From: Myxacorys californica WJT36-NPBG1
GTDB lineage: Bacteria; Cyanobacteriota; Cyanobacteriia; Leptolyngbyales; Leptolyngbyaceae
Reading direction: 5' to 3'
Length of the DNA: 52,795 nucleotides
Assembly: GCA_019359315.1 (NCBI GenBank)
Contig: JAHHHO010000038.1
Span: 1-52,795 of the forward strand
Position 1 is the first letter of the stretch. Each line of letters begins with the position of its first letter. The translations under genes were made by a program, and so were the position numbers. The notes beneath the pieces are model-generated. The model saw only the letters and a program-made list of their open reading frames with translations. It searched no databases and was not told the DNA's origin. This document shows, piece by piece, positions 35,565 through 46,200 of the stretch.

Positions 35565-37172
35565 ATGACGATCGCGCTGGATCAGCAAACGCATAGTGAG
35601 CATCCTTCAATTGACCCTTCAAAACCTTGTCGAAAAATCGGCATTCCTAAAGAGATTGCGACCAACGAATGTCGAGTCGCAGCAACGCCCGATACCGCAA
35701 AGATTCTTCAAAAATATGGGTTTGAAGTATGGGTTGAATCTGGGGCAGGAGATGCCGCTAATTTTTCTGATCAGGCTTTTGAAGAAGCTGGCTGTCACAT
35801 TGTTTCTGATCCCCAAACGCTATGGGCAGAATCAGATTTAATTCTCAAAGTTCGTCCTCCCGCTTGGCATTCTGGTGTGAACAAGCACGAAACAGAATTG
35901 CTGCGAGAAAACGGGACATTAATTAGTTTTATTTGGGCTGCCCAAAATGCTGAACTGGTGCAGCAACTTGCGAGTCGCAAGGCAACCGTTTTAGCGATGG
36001 ATGCAGTGCCGCGCATTAGTCGGGCACAAAAATTGGATGCTCTCAGTTCAATGGCGAATATTGCAGGCTATCGTGCTGTAATCGAAGCCGCCGAGCATTT
36101 TGGACGCTTCTTTACAGGGCAGATTACCGCTGCCGGAAAAGTGCCGCCCGCGAAAGTGCTGATTATCGGTGCAGGTGTGGCCGGATTGGCTGCGATCGGA
36201 ACCGCAAGAGGATTGGGTGCGATCGTTAGAGCTTTTGATACCCGTCCGGTGGTGAAAGAGCAAGTTCAAAGCATGGGTGCAGAGTTTTTAGAGCTTCAGT
36301 TTGAGGAAGACGGCTCTGGGGAAGGGGGTTATGCCAAAACCATGAGTCCCGAATTTATCAAAGCCGAGATGGAACTGTTTGCGGATCAAGCAAAAGACGT
36401 AGATATCATCATCACCACGGCACTGATTCCGGGCAAAAAAGCTCCGACATTGATCACGAGAGAAATGGTCGAGAGCATGAAAGACGGCTCTGTGATCGTC
36501 GATATGGCGGCAGAGCAGGGCGGCAACTGCGAAGTGACCAAGCCTAATGAAATCTACAAGTATCATGGCGTCACGATTATTGGATTAACCGATCTGCCGA
36601 GTCGGATGGCGTCGCAGTCGAGTCAGCTTTATGGCAAAAACCTATGTCACCTATTGGATGATATGGGCAGAAACGAAAACTACCGGGTTGATCTCGCCGA
36701 CGAAGTGATTCGAGGCGCGTTGGTGGTGCATCAGGGCGAAGTTATGCCGCCGCCGCCAAGACCTGCTGCCCCGCCTGCACCCAAACCCGCTACCGTTTCG
36801 TCTCAGGTCGAAACGCCTCAAGTGAGTCGGAAGACGCCTCAGTGGATCTGGGCAATTCTGATTGGTGCAGTGGTAGTAGGAATCGGCGCGATCGCACCTC
36901 CTTCATTCCTGTCTCACTTCACCGTCTTTGTTCTCGCCTGCTTTATTGGTTGGCAGGTGATTTGGAACGTTAAACCCGCGCTCCACACGCCTTTGATGAG
37001 CGTCACGAACGCCATTAGCGGCATCATCATCATCGGGGGAATGCTGCAAATTTCAGGAGCGCTGACGTCAGCAACGACAATTTTAGGCGCGATCGCAATT
37101 CTGGTTGGAACCATCAATATCGTGGGTGGTTTCTTGGTCACACAACGAATGCTCAAAATGTTCCAAAGATAG
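35565..37172 (+). CDS. pntA: NAD(P) transhydrogenase subunit alpha, undivided
   Basis: With PntB it moves hydride between NADH and NADP+ using the proton gradient, in the thylakoid or plasma membrane. The 535-residue protein contains the whole alpha subunit: NAD(H)-binding domain I (residues about 25-395, with [18 protein letters not shown] and [10 protein letters not shown]), a Pro-rich linker (about 392-420) and four membrane segments. Some cyanobacteria split this into two genes; here it is fused. The ATG has an aggagaag ribosome site. It lies 10 bases before pntB. Confidence 0.95.
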   Translation: MTIALDQQTHSEHPSIDPSKPCRKIGIPKEIATNECRVAATPDTAKILQKYGFEVWVESGAGDAANFSDQAFEEAGCHIVSDPQTLWAESDLILKVRPPAWHSGVNKHETELLRENGTLISFIWAAQNAELVQQLASRKATVLAMDAVPRISRAQKLDALSSMANIAGYRAVIEAAEHFGRFFTGQITAAGKVPPAKVLIIGAGVAGLAAIGTARGLGAIVRAFDTRPVVKEQVQSMGAEFLELQFEEDGSGEGGYAKTMSPEFIKAEMELFADQAKDVDIIITTALIPGKKAPTLITREMVESMKDGSVIVDMAAEQGGNCEVTKPNEIYKYHGVTIIGLTDLPSRMASQSSQLYGKNLCHLLDDMGRNENYRVDLADEVIRGALVVHQGEVMPPPPRPAAPPAPKPATVSSQVETPQVSRKTPQWIWAILIGAVVVGIGAIAPPSFLSHFTVFVLACFIGWQVIWNVKPALHTPLMSVTNAISGIIIIGGMLQISGALTSATTILGAIAILVGTINIVGGFLVTQRMLKMFQR

Positions 37173-37182
37173 GGAGAGGACA

Positions 37183-38580
37183 ATGACCGATAGTATTTCT
37201 AACGTCGCTTATATTGCGGCGAGTGCCCTCTTCATTATGAGTTTGGGTGGCTTGTCAAATCAGGAAACTGCCAAGAAAGGCAACATTTATGGCATCGCTG
37301 GAATGATCGTTGCCTTCATCGCCACGATTATTAGAAGTGATGTCACTGGCTATGGAATTCTCGCCACAGCAATTCTTCCGGGGGCGATCGTTGGGGCGAT
37401 TCTTGCTGCACGCGTTGCCATGACCGAAATGCCGGAACTTGTGGCAATGCTGCATAGTTTTGTCGGACTGGCGGCAGTTCTGGTAGGCATTGCTAATTAC
37501 CTCAGCCCGCAATCGCTGACCGGAGCGGAAGCCACAATTCACGAAGTTGAAATTTTTGTGGGTGTGTTTATTGGTGCGGTCACGTTTACCGGATCGATCA
37601 TTGCTTTTGGAAAACTGCGCGGATTGATTAGCAGTAAGCCGCTCACGTTGCCTGCTCGACACCTTCTTAACATTGGCATGTTAATCGCTTGTGTTTGGCT
37701 GGGGCAGCAGTTTCTAGGAGAAGGAATCCTATCTGGACTTCAAGCATTAGTGATCATGAGCGCGATCGCAGGTGTGCTAGGACTCCATCTCGTCTTGGGA
37801 ATTGGCGGCGCAGATATGCCTGTTGTCATTTCAATGCTCAATAGCTATTCGGGCTGGGCTGCTGCCGCCGCCGGCTTTATGCTCTCTAACGATCTGTTGA
37901 TCATTACGGGCGCATTAGTTGGCAGCAGTGGCGCGATTCTAAGTTACATCATGTGCAAAGCGATGAATCGATCGTTTATCAGCGTCATTCTCGGCGGCTT
38001 TGGCACAGGTGGATCGAGCGCTACAGAAGCGATCGCAGGCGAAGCAAAATCAATTTCTGTAGACGAAACGATCGAGGCGCTAGAAAACGCAAATAGCGTC
38101 ATCATCGTTCCCGGTTATGGAATGGCCGTGGCACAAGCGCAGCATCCGATTTCCGAAATTACAAAACGATTGCGCGATCGCGGCGTCAATGTCCGCTTTG
38201 GCATTCACCCCGTCGCAGGTCGCTTGCCGGGACACATGAACGTCCTGTTGGCTGAAGCGAATGTGCCTTACGACATCGTGTTAGAGATGGAAGAAATCAA
38301 TGATGACTTTCCTCAAACCGATGTGGTGTTAGTAATTGGAGCTAACGACACAGTGAATCCAAGTGCGATGGAACCCGGAAGTGCGATCGCCGGAATGCCC
38401 GTTCTGGAAGTGTGGAAAGCCAAGCAAGTCATTGTGCTAAAGCGCAGTATGGCAAGCGGCTATGCAGGCGTTGAGAACCCACTTTTCTACAAAGAAAACA
38501 CTCGAATGCTTTTTGGTGATGCAAAGAAAAATGCGGATGCTGTTCTGAGTCAGTTAGGCGTTTTAGAACTTGCCAAATAA
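37183..38580 (+). CDS. pntB: NAD(P) transhydrogenase subunit beta
   Basis: This is the beta subunit: eight or nine membrane helices (domain II, about 1-260) then the NADP(H)-binding domain III (about 285-465) with [34 protein letters not shown] and [11 protein letters not shown] start at [12 protein letters not shown] (465 residues) with a gggagagga ribosome site; the frame runs upstream into pntA but that part is not conserved. An intrinsic terminator follows 69 bases downstream. Confidence 0.96.
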   Translation: MTDSISNVAYIAASALFIMSLGGLSNQETAKKGNIYGIAGMIVAFIATIIRSDVTGYGILATAILPGAIVGAILAARVAMTEMPELVAMLHSFVGLAAVLVGIANYLSPQSLTGAEATIHEVEIFVGVFIGAVTFTGSIIAFGKLRGLISSKPLTLPARHLLNIGMLIACVWLGQQFLGEGILSGLQALVIMSAIAGVLGLHLVLGIGGADMPVVISMLNSYSGWAAAAAGFMLSNDLLIITGALVGSSGAILSYIMCKAMNRSFISVILGGFGTGGSSATEAIAGEAKSISVDETIEALENANSVIIVPGYGMAVAQAQHPISEITKRLRDRGVNVRFGIHPVAGRLPGHMNVLLAEANVPYDIVLEMEEINDDFPQTDVVLVIGANDTVNPSAMEPGSAIAGMPVLEVWKAKQVIVLKRSMASGYAGVENPLFYKENTRMLFGDAKKNADAVLSQLGVLELAK

Positions 38581-38649
38581 CCCGTTGCCTCAAGGAGTGG
38601 CAACCGCAAAAGCGTTTTGCCTTTGCGTTTCTGTTCGCTAGTCATGGTT

Positions 38650-38687
38650 AAACGCCTGTTTAGATTCTTCTAAATGGGCGTTTTTTT
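38650..38687 (+). terminator. intrinsic terminator of pntAB
   Basis: Stem aaacgcc-t-gtttaga with tctaaat-gggcgttt, loop ttct, followed by a T run. A textbook Rho-independent terminator. Confidence 0.95.
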
Positions 38688-38770
38688 AGTGTCTAGCGCA
38701 CAAAATTAGCTTCGTGAGGAATGCAAACCTAAGAAACACAAACCTGAAACTAATAAACGCTTTTGTAAAT

Positions 38771-38921
38771 AAAGTAATTCTTATGTGAAATCGACAAACG
38801 CAAACCTAAAATCAACAAACGCTTATGGAAAATCAAAGAACGCCCTTGTGAGTAAAGTAATTCTTATGTGAAATCGACAAACCCAAACCCAAAATCAACA
38901 AACGCTTATGGAAAATCAAGA
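38771..38921. repeat. 83-bp tandem duplication, nearly two copies
   Basis: Unit 1 runs 38771-38853 and unit 2 38854-38921, with few differences. Each contains internal copies of atcaacaaacgcttatgg and atcgacaaac. It is not coding. Confidence 0.93.
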
Positions 38922-39130
38922 AATGGAGTTGTATTGCAAACATTTCAGCTACAGTACAACCGTGTTAAATAGCCGATCCGCCGATTCTATTGAAAGTGGG
39001 ATGCTCGTTCGAGATGCTCGCTTCCAATAAAATCTACGAAACAACTGTATCCATCTACTAATGTGCCATCTCGAGCTTGCTTTTATAGAATGCGCCTAGG
39101 TGTCGGATAATGACCAGAAGCATTTTGTCG

Positions 39131-39169
39131 CAAGGCAATTATTCAAGGCAATTATTCAAGGCAATTATT
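39131..39169. repeat. 13-bp perfect tandem repeat, three copies
   Basis: caaggcaattatt occurs three times head to tail. Confidence 0.97.
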
Positions 39170-39197
39170 CTAAGTGTGAGGAGCTAAGTGTGAGGAC
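39170..39197. repeat. 14-bp tandem duplication covering the ribosome site of the NahK-like gene
   Basis: ctaagtgtgaggag and ctaagtgtgaggac adjoin directly before the ATG at 39198. The gagg ribosome site is thereby doubled, giving two possible sites 14 bases apart. Confidence 0.93.
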
Positions 39198-40358
39198 ATG
39201 ACCCATCATCAAACAACTGATCAAACTCCTGTCGGTCAATCTTCAAATTGCCTAAGTGCGGTTGGCGTTGCCAAGCTCCAAAGGATCGCAGCTCAATTTT
39301 CTTCTGGAGCTGACATTACTGCGGTGGAAGCGTTTGGCAGTGGCAATATTAACGACACATTTCTTGTAACGGTTAAGAATATCAGTCAACCGCGCTTTGT
39401 GCTGCAACGCATCAATACTCACGTCTTTCGCCAGCCTCAATTGGTCATGCAAAACATGAGCATTTTCACTTGCCATGTTCGCGATCGTTTACAGCGTTCT
39501 CCGCTTGCTCGTCGTTGGGAAGTGCCGCGTGTGCTGTTAACCCATGAAGGAGACGACCATTGGATTGAGTCTGATGAGTCAGTTTGGCGAGCGATTAGTT
39601 TTATTGAAGGGTCAGAATCATTTGACGCGATGCATGACGTAGACCACGCCAGAGAAGTTGGCTATGCCTTGGGCACGTTTCACAGTTTGATCAGCGACTT
39701 GCCGCCTGATCAGTTAGCCGATACCTTAGAAGGCTTTCACATCACGCCGCGCTATCTTCAGCACTACGAGCAAGTGTTAGCAACCACAACGGTGAACCTG
39801 TCTTCAGAAGTGACTTACGGATTGCAGTTTGTGCGCGATCGCGCGGAGTGGTGTTCGGTTCTTGAACACGCTAAAGCGGGTGGTAAACTGCCGCTTCGAC
39901 TGATGCATGGTGATCCAAAGGTGAACAATGTTATGTTTGATTGCTCAACTGGAAAAGCCGTTAGCGTCATCGATCTCGACACCGTGAAACCTGGACTGGT
40001 GCATTACGATATTGGCGATTGCCTGCGATCGGGTTGCAATCCGATCGGTGAGGAAACGGAGCAGTGGGAGACGGTTTACTTCGAGCCTGACCTTTGCCAA
40101 GGTATTTTACAAGGCTATCTTTCAGTGGCAAAAGCCTTTCTGACTAATCACGATTACGATTATCTATTTGATGCAATTCGACTCATTGCGTTTGAGCTAG
40201 GGCTAAGATTTTTAACCGATCATCTAGCGGGCAACGTCTATTTCAAAGTCAAGCATCGGGATCACAATTTGATGCGAGCCCTGGTTCAGTTTCAACTGAC
40301 TCAGAGTATTGAATCTCAAGAAACAGTGATCCGCTCTCTCATTGCGGAGATGCGATGA
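39198..40358 (+). CDS. aminoglycoside-phosphotransferase-fold kinase, NahK-like
   Basis: The 386-residue protein resembles N-acetylhexosamine 1-kinase (NahK) and other small-molecule kinases of the APH fold: SGNINDTFLV (loop), FVLQRINTHVF, LMHGDPKVNNVMFD (Brenner motif HGDxxxxN) and VSVIDLDTVKPGLVHYDIGD (metal Asp). Both catalytic aspartates are present, so it should be active. The substrate is probably a sugar but is not proven. Its stop overlaps the next gene (ATGA), giving translational coupling. Confidence 0.82.
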   Translation: MTHHQTTDQTPVGQSSNCLSAVGVAKLQRIAAQFSSGADITAVEAFGSGNINDTFLVTVKNISQPRFVLQRINTHVFRQPQLVMQNMSIFTCHVRDRLQRSPLARRWEVPRVLLTHEGDDHWIESDESVWRAISFIEGSESFDAMHDVDHAREVGYALGTFHSLISDLPPDQLADTLEGFHITPRYLQHYEQVLATTTVNLSSEVTYGLQFVRDRAEWCSVLEHAKAGGKLPLRLMHGDPKVNNVMFDCSTGKAVSVIDLDTVKPGLVHYDIGDCLRSGCNPIGEETEQWETVYFEPDLCQGILQGYLSVAKAFLTNHDYDYLFDAIRLIAFELGLRFLTDHLAGNVYFKVKHRDHNLMRALVQFQLTQSIESQETVIRSLIAEMR

Positions 40359-40879
40359 ACGAGTTTTTACTGAAGCCTTTCTCTTCACCTAGCATTGATC
40401 TAACCATTACAGGTAGCATTGAACGTCGCAGTGGTTACCTCACGATTCGTTATGATCTGCGTGGTGACCTAACGGCAGTTGTGATTCCAATTCCTGCCTC
40501 GGCTGTGCGTCAACATGACCTCTGGAAGACTACGTGTTTCGAATTCTTTCTGGGTCTCAAGCATTCCAAGCAGTATTGGGAATTCAATCTCTCCCCTGCC
40601 GGACATTGGAATGTTTACCGATTTGATGGCTATCGACAAGGAATGCAAGAGGAACTAGCGATCGCAGCGCTTCCAGTGGAGGTGCGGCAGACCTCTGACG
40701 CGCTAATGCTGACGATCGCGCTGAGTTTGGAGCAGCTTGAGGTAGCTGAGCAAGGTTTGGACGTTGCGATCGCATCTGTAATTGAATCTAAGAGCGGTGA
40801 GATCACGTACTGGGCACTAACCCATCCTGAACCAGAAGCCGATTTTCACCGCAGAGATAGCTTTCTCATTCAGTTGTGA
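40355..40879 (+). CDS. DOMON-like domain protein
   Basis: The 174-residue single-domain protein matches the bacterial DOMON-like family (CBM9-type beta sandwich): LTIRYDLRGDL, DLWKTTCFEFFLGLKHSKQYWEFNLSPAGHWNVYRFDGYR, and a C-terminal TYWALTHPEPEADFHRRDSF. DOMON folds bind heme or sugar. With no signal peptide it is cytosolic, and its coupling to a NahK-like kinase makes a sugar ligand plausible (inference). The start overlaps the upstream stop by four bases. Confidence 0.82.
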   Translation: MNEFLLKPFSSPSIDLTITGSIERRSGYLTIRYDLRGDLTAVVIPIPASAVRQHDLWKTTCFEFFLGLKHSKQYWEFNLSPAGHWNVYRFDGYRQGMQEELAIAALPVEVRQTSDALMLTIALSLEQLEVAEQGLDVAIASVIESKSGEITYWALTHPEPEADFHRRDSFLIQL

Positions 40880-40989
40880 ACCTATATGTCATCAGTAAGT
40901 GGATGTAAATATCAAGTCCCAAGTTCTTAGAGAACCGGGGATAGAGGCCACAAGTTGCGTAACCAACTTTGGCTATCTACTTATTCATC

Positions 40990-41553
40990 TTATTCATCCA
41001 ACACTAATTCCCATTCTGCTGCCCCAGCGTTCCAAGCTAGGCCATCAGTTTCACCCACCACAAACGGCCCCCAGTACCGTTGCGATCCATCCTGAGCAAA
41101 GGCAACGACCACATCCCCTTTCTTCAACTTAACCTCGCGATCGGGCAACGAAACGAGCAATCCTTCTGTACTTCCCTCTCCTGGCGCAAAATCCCAATGG
41201 GCCGGAGTCGCAAATCCGGTCGATGCTCCTTTATTCACTTCTTTTTGGCGAGAGAGCAACGCCACTCTGAGCGGGTGATCTGAGCGGTTGCGGATTCGCA
41301 ACTTACCTTGGCGAGCGGCAGCGTCTGCGGGATCAGGCTTAGCCGCAGTCGTCGCCTTAGAATTTGTAGAAGCACGGGTGGCTGGAGCGTCTGAAGGTTG
41401 AGTTTTGATCACCGGAACTCGATCCGATTCAGACGGTAAAAACTCAATACCAATCTGAAATCGTTGGAGGAGTAGCCACCCAGGAATTAGCAAAACCGCC
41501 GCCGCGATCGCGGCCTTAAGCGCAGGGTGCAGTTTGTCATTTATCGGTTTCAT
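40990..41553 (-). CDS. single-pass membrane protein of unknown function
   Basis: I do not recognise this 187-residue protein. It has one N-terminal membrane helix (about 14-30), a disordered Ala/Thr/Ser-rich stretch (about 45-80) and a compact beta-rich domain (about 82-187, RNRSDHPLRVALLSR, AHWDFAPGEGS, WELVLDE). I use the second Met (MKPINDKLH) as start. Homologues appear restricted to cyanobacteria as far as I know. It converges on the DOMON gene. Confidence 0.7.
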   Translation of the reverse strand: MKPINDKLHPALKAAIAAAVLLIPGWLLLQRFQIGIEFLPSESDRVPVIKTQPSDAPATRASTNSKATTAAKPDPADAAARQGKLRIRNRSDHPLRVALLSRQKEVNKGASTGFATPAHWDFAPGEGSTEGLLVSLPDREVKLKKGDVVVAFAQDGSQRYWGPFVVGETDGLAWNAGAAEWELVLDE

Positions 41554-41623
41554 CAGACCCCGCAACCTTTGATCAATCGTTGTACTTTAGTGATAACAAG
41601 CTTTAAGGCGATTGTGGGAAGAT

Positions 41624-41647
41624 TTTTTGAGTAAATTTTTGAGTAAA
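41624..41647. repeat. 12-bp perfect tandem duplication upstream of ycf20
   Basis: tttttgagtaaa occurs twice head to tail, 27 bases before the ATG. Confidence 0.95.
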
Positions 41648-41673
41648 GTAGTTGTAAGTTGCCTCTAACCGCC

Positions 41674-42006
41674 ATGCAAAACACTCGCCTTAATACATTG
41701 GTACAAACGACGACGAGACAGGTCGATCAACTGTTTCGCAATCCGTGGCGGCGCATCTCGCTTTTAGTGATTGGTCTGCTCCTCGGTTTTTTTATCGGCA
41801 ATGTGATGTCTACAACCGCCGGACAGCGCTCAGAATTAGATGTAGTGGCGGCGCTGCTGATCGTGGCAGCGACCGAAGTTATCAGCCGCATCTTCTATGG
41901 CAGTCGCGAACGATTCGGGCGATCGCTAGGTGCCGAATTCTTAAACGTTCTAAAAATTGGTGTGAGTTACAGTTTGTTTTTAGAAGCGTTCAAACTAGGA
42001 AGCTAG
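41674..42006 (+). CDS. Ycf20 (DUF565) family protein
   Basis: The 110-residue protein has two or three hydrophobic segments and the Ycf20 pattern: RTTRQVDQLFRNPWRRISLLVIGLLLGFFIGNV-type residues, then TTAGQRSELDVVAALLIVAATEVISRIFYG and FLNVLKIGVSYSLFLEAFKLGS. Ycf20 is conserved in cyanobacteria and in plastid genomes of red algae. Its role is linked to non-photochemical quenching in green algae, but the mechanism is unknown. The ATG at 41674 is preferred over TTG at 41659. Confidence 0.9.
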   Translation: MQNTRLNTLVQTTTRQVDQLFRNPWRRISLLVIGLLLGFFIGNVMSTTAGQRSELDVVAALLIVAATEVISRIFYGSRERFGRSLGAEFLNVLKIGVSYSLFLEAFKLGS

Positions 42007-42049
42007 AGGCGGCTATCCGTCCTTAACGTCCGTTCTTCAATAGCACGCT

Positions 42050-42610
42050 TTAAGTGGCAAGGCGACCATCACCGCCTTCTAAAATAGTTCCGTCTAGATT
42101 CGTGTCTTGCAAATTTGCACCGCTCATCGTGGCTCGAATTAATTCGGCCTCACTTAGGTTGGCTTGGTGCAAGTCAGCTACCGTCAGATCTGATCCGCTC
42201 AAATCAGCGGATTCTAAATTCGCGCCGCTTAAATCTGCCTGAACCAGTTCAGCTTGTGACAGCGCTGCCTGAGACAGATTAGTCACTTTAAGATCGGCTT
42301 GACTTAAATTGGCTCGCTCTAAAATTGCTCCCTCTAGCACAGCTCCATCCAGCACGGCATTACTTAAATCTGCGCCGCTTAGGTCTGCTCCACTTAAGTC
42401 TGCTTCAGCAAGATCAGCGCCACTGAGATCTGCCCCGCTTAGGTTAGCGCGCTTCAAATTTGCTCTGTTTAGCGAGGCAGCGCTCAAAACGGCTCCGCTT
42501 AAATCCACCCCCTCTAACTGAGACTCGTTTAGGCTAATTGCACTGAACTCACGCTCACCTGCTTCGTACCGACGGATTAGTTCTTCCGCATTCATATCTT
42601 CCGCATTCAT
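42050..42610 (-). CDS. pentapeptide repeat protein
   Basis: The 186-residue protein has about 28 tandem A(D/N)LxX pentapeptides (residues about 25-180) forming a right-handed quadrilateral helix. It has no signal peptide and no other domain. Such proteins are very abundant in cyanobacteria and mostly of unknown function. The N-terminus holds an in-frame 15-bp duplication (MNAEDMNAEE). Confidence 0.95.
   Translation of the reverse strand: MNAEDMNAEELIRRYEAGEREFSAISLNESQLEGVDLSGAVLSAASLNRANLKRANLSGADLSGADLAEADLSGADLSGADLSNAVLDGAVLEGAILERANLSQADLKVTNLSQAALSQAELVQADLSGANLESADLSGSDLTVADLHQANLSEAELIRATMSGANLQDTNLDGTILEGGDGRLAT
42583..42610. repeat. 15-bp in-frame tandem duplication at the pentapeptide gene start
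   Basis: The first five codons are repeated directly, giving MNAEDMNAEE and two possible starts. The second ATG is equally usable. Confidence 0.95.
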
Positions 42611-42730
42611 AATTAATTCATTATTAACAACGTGTGACCAGTGATTCTAGCGGACGATTTCTAGCTTTTAGAATAAGTCAAACTGTGACTTTGAGTGCCC
42701 ATCTACAGGCACACAAGCCTCATCAAATCA

Positions 42731-42758
42731 TAAAAATAGCCCTGATCTAAACAGGGCT
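42731..42758 (-). terminator. intrinsic terminator after the 115-residue gene
   Basis: Minus-strand stem agccctg/cagggct (arms at 42752-42758 and 42738-42744), 7-base loop, then atttttat. It lies between this gene and the pentapeptide gene and so separates them. Confidence 0.85.
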
Positions 42759-42793
42759 GTGGGTCATTGTATAAAAATAACTAGCGAGAAGTT

Positions 42794-43141
42794 CTACTTG
42801 CTATGCTGTTGAATCCATAGCCTCAGTTCCGCTTCAGAGTCTGCACAAATCTCTTGTCCAGTTTGGGGATCAATGGTATACCACCAGCGATCGCTGCCAT
42901 TCTCAAATCGATGGATAGACTGAGCAGAACGGTTGAAAAAGGATTGGATCAGCGCTTGCCAAGTCAAAGTCGCTTTCTGCGTAGCGATAGGGGCCGTCAC
43001 TTCTTCCTTCTCTCGTTCCAGTAGCTTAATCAGTTGAACATTATTGGCAGCTTTGGCCGCTTCTAGACGATGCGCAAGGGAAGTCAGAATGTTGTTTAGA
43101 TGCTGATCGAGCGTGCTGTAGGAATAAGATGTGTTTGCCAT
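42794..43141 (-). CDS. small cyanobacterial protein of unknown function
   Basis: The 115-residue protein starts MANTSYSYSTLDQHLNNILTS (I use the Met at 43141; the frame runs 6 residues further). It is helical in the first half (LAHRLEAAKAANNVQLIKLLEREKEEV), with a C-terminal part WWYTIDPQTGQEICADSEAELRLWIQQ that recalls short cyanobacterial DNA or stress proteins. I do not recognise the family. A terminator follows it. Confidence 0.75.
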   Translation of the reverse strand: MANTSYSYSTLDQHLNNILTSLAHRLEAAKAANNVQLIKLLEREKEEVTAPIATQKATLTWQALIQSFFNRSAQSIHRFENGSDRWWYTIDPQTGQEICADSEAELRLWIQQHSK

Positions 43142-43279
43142 GACAGTCGGGTTTTGCAAGCGGTATTGCTAAGAGGGAAACTAAATTTCACCTCTATAAT
43201 CATATTATATTCTGTAGCAAAAACTACAAAAATCTCCCTTTCTGACCAAGGAAGCCGTTAATTTGCTCATCCCATTGGA

Positions 43280-46200
43280 TTACTCCCACGCTTGCAGTTG
43301 CTCTAGCCAGGTTTGCATCAGCGTCGTTACTTGCCCACGACGAGTTTCAAAGTTTGCGGCAATCCAAATCAGGACAATGCCAATGCACAAGCCAATGACC
43401 CACTTGAGGAGCGAATAAGTAGTTGCTAAAACAACGAGTTGATACAAGACGTTGAGACAAAAAACGATTGTTCCCACATATAAAAATGCTCGGATTTTTA
43501 ATCCTAATCCAGCAAAAATTGCAATCAAACTAACTAGGCCTGGTAGAATGCCGTAGTTATTTTGAGTGAGCAATGCAGTAATACAAATTAAGCTCGTTCC
43601 GCACAGCCTAACGTAATGCTTTGATGATTGGGCCTGAGCCAGCTTAAGCGACGGCTCAACGGCTGCGAAGTATAGAATTGACAATCCGACTGGCAACACT
43701 TGCCAAAATAAAATATTTAAGTTGAGTTGATCAAGTTGCTTGAATACAACCCAATTCAGCAACGCCATGCTGAGATAAGTCCAGCGAATTTCTCGACGAA
43801 TAGAAGCGATTAAGCTGTAGAAAACAGCCAAAACAATCAGACTTAGCCCATGAACGATCGTAGCGGTTCCAGCTAAAGCTAACAGTGGAACAACGATCGA
43901 TACCCGTTGCCAAGGCCGACGCATCCAGCCTAGCCGTTCCCACGGTAGGACAAATATCACGAATGCTACGATCGCGGCGATTGCCACTGCATACGGACGC
44001 AATTGGGCAAAAACTCCGCTAAACCACGGTTTTGTACTGAGATACCAAACCAGAGCCGCCGCTTCTAGAAGCCCTGCGTAAAGCCAAATTTCTGCGCTTC
44101 GTAGGTTTGGATGGCGACGTGCCTGAAAAATGGCATACAGCGATAAGCCAACTCCAGTAATAAATCCGATCAAGGCTAATGTTCCGGGAGCAGAAATCAG
44201 TAGGGTTAAACTTGCGGCAACGCTCAGAACAACGCTACTGATTGCCCAATGTCCATGAGCAACAGATTTAATTTCTACTGCACTGAGATGTAGATAATTT
44301 AGCTTTTCTATTAATAGATAGCGATAGACTAGCGTTAACACGGTGCCTAATGCCGCGATCGCCATTAACTGATTGCTGAGCGATTCGTTGCGAAGAGGGT
44401 ATAACACTAATTCGCTCAGTCCGATTGACAGTCCAAATAGTCCTAAAAACGTGAGAGATCTGAACGCGGATCGCTGCCGTCCGACACCGATGAAGATCAA
44501 TGCAACACCAAGAGAAATGCACCCTGTCCACGCTTCAAAGGTTCCCAGGCGAAGCCCGATCGCACCGATTCCGTAGGCCAATGGCAAGCCATACCATCCT
44601 CCAAATATCGATTCTGAAGGAGCCTGTCGGCGTCGAATTTCATCTGCAAGCTGCGTGGCTAACCCCAATCCTACATTTGCGACGCTAAGCCGAATGATGG
44701 AAGGGTCTCCCCACGCCAAACTGTGAGCAACCAACAGTTCGATTCCAAGTCCTAACCCGATCACCGCACTCATAGAAGTCGTTCGCCAAGCCCGCGCTGC
44801 TAAGACACCTGTTGTTAGCGCGATCGCAGCCAGCCCTATCAACGTTGGAGCCTGCATATCGGCGTATTTTCTCAACACTTGGAGACCAGAACCGAATAAG
44901 AGGAGCGCACTTAGCACTGCCGCCCAACGGTTGGCCACCTGGACAAAAAGCGCGATTAAGCGAGACGGTTGTTGCGCAGTTTCCCCTTGGGTTAATTGTG
45001 TCTGTCCCCAACGCGTGCCCAGCCATAGCAGCAAAAGTACCGTTGCGCCAACAAGCAGCCACACATCAATCTGACGCATTCCAGGCAACTGATGCCACAA
45101 TCCCCAGCCCAAAGCTGTCAACCCGTATCCAATCGTGAGATTGGCAAATAGCGGGTGCGGCAATAAGCGAGTGTTGCCCACCATCAGTACGGTGGCACAC
45201 ACCAATCCTAGTAATCCAGTTTCAGGGCGGTTGAGCGTCAGCAGTTGCGCCATGCCAAGCGCGATCGCGCTAAGTTGAGCCGCGATTTGCTGTTGCTCAG
45301 GTCGCCTGGCTGCAATTAGCGTTAATGCGAGTGGAACCGCGAGCCAGCTGCTAGCGATTGGCGGCGCAGAGCCAAGGGGTTCAACCCACAGAACATAGGA
45401 TAAAGTTGCAAATCCTGGCCCAACATGCCACGCGCTACGCTGCCAAATCGATCGCGACCCAATTGCGCTGATCATCCATTGCGCGATCGCAATACTCAAA
45501 AACAGAAGCGCCCACGTTGAACTGTTTAGCGCCGGAAATCGGTATTGAATGGCTGAAATTATTGTTGCTAATCCGCCTAAATGAGTTGCATAAACCAGAG
45601 ATACGATATCTTGCTGCCGCGAGCGGCGTTGGCGTAGCAACCAGGCTAGTGTAACGGTAGATGCAAAGAGATTGAGCGTTCGAGTCGCAGGCGCGATCGC
45701 ACTGATCGCAAACAGCAACACTCCAAAGCCTAGCGCAATACCTTCTGAAAAGTTCGCTAACTGTGGTTGCTGTCGTCGTTGCAACCACAGTGAAAACGCC
45801 AGAATGACGATCAAGTATGGAAATAAAGCAATTCCCAATAGCGCAATTGGGGACAATTCGGTATCTGTAATGCGGGTGACACTATCAACGATTTGAGTTT
45901 GAAGCGAGGCAGGAATGAGTCTCCAAACCAGCCAGAGCATTTGTAACTCAATTGCCAATAATAAAGCTACATCAAACCGTCGCCAAAATCGTTGCAACGC
46001 TTGGTAGCTTACGAAAATTGCGATACAACTCGCGGCCAAGGCTTGCCATGGAACCGAGCCAACGGACACAAGCCAACCCAGCAATAGCAACGCGCCGCTC
46101 AATCTCCATCCCGTTGATCCGGTTCGACGGTGGGCAAGTCTAGCCACTCCACCGCCGCAGAGCGCGACCGCAAGCCCCAACTGCGCGACATCAACATTGG

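Larger units (their letters stand above)
38581..39197. other. 617-base spacer with stacked repeats
   Basis: It contains the pntAB terminator (38650-38687), an 83-bp tandem duplication (38771-38921), a 13-bp triple repeat and a 14-bp double repeat abutting the next start codon. I see no gene. Confidence 0.8.

Noticed and set aside
38771-39197. CRISPR array
   Set aside because: Units adjoin without spacers, differ in length (83, 13 and 14 bp), and no cas gene is present.
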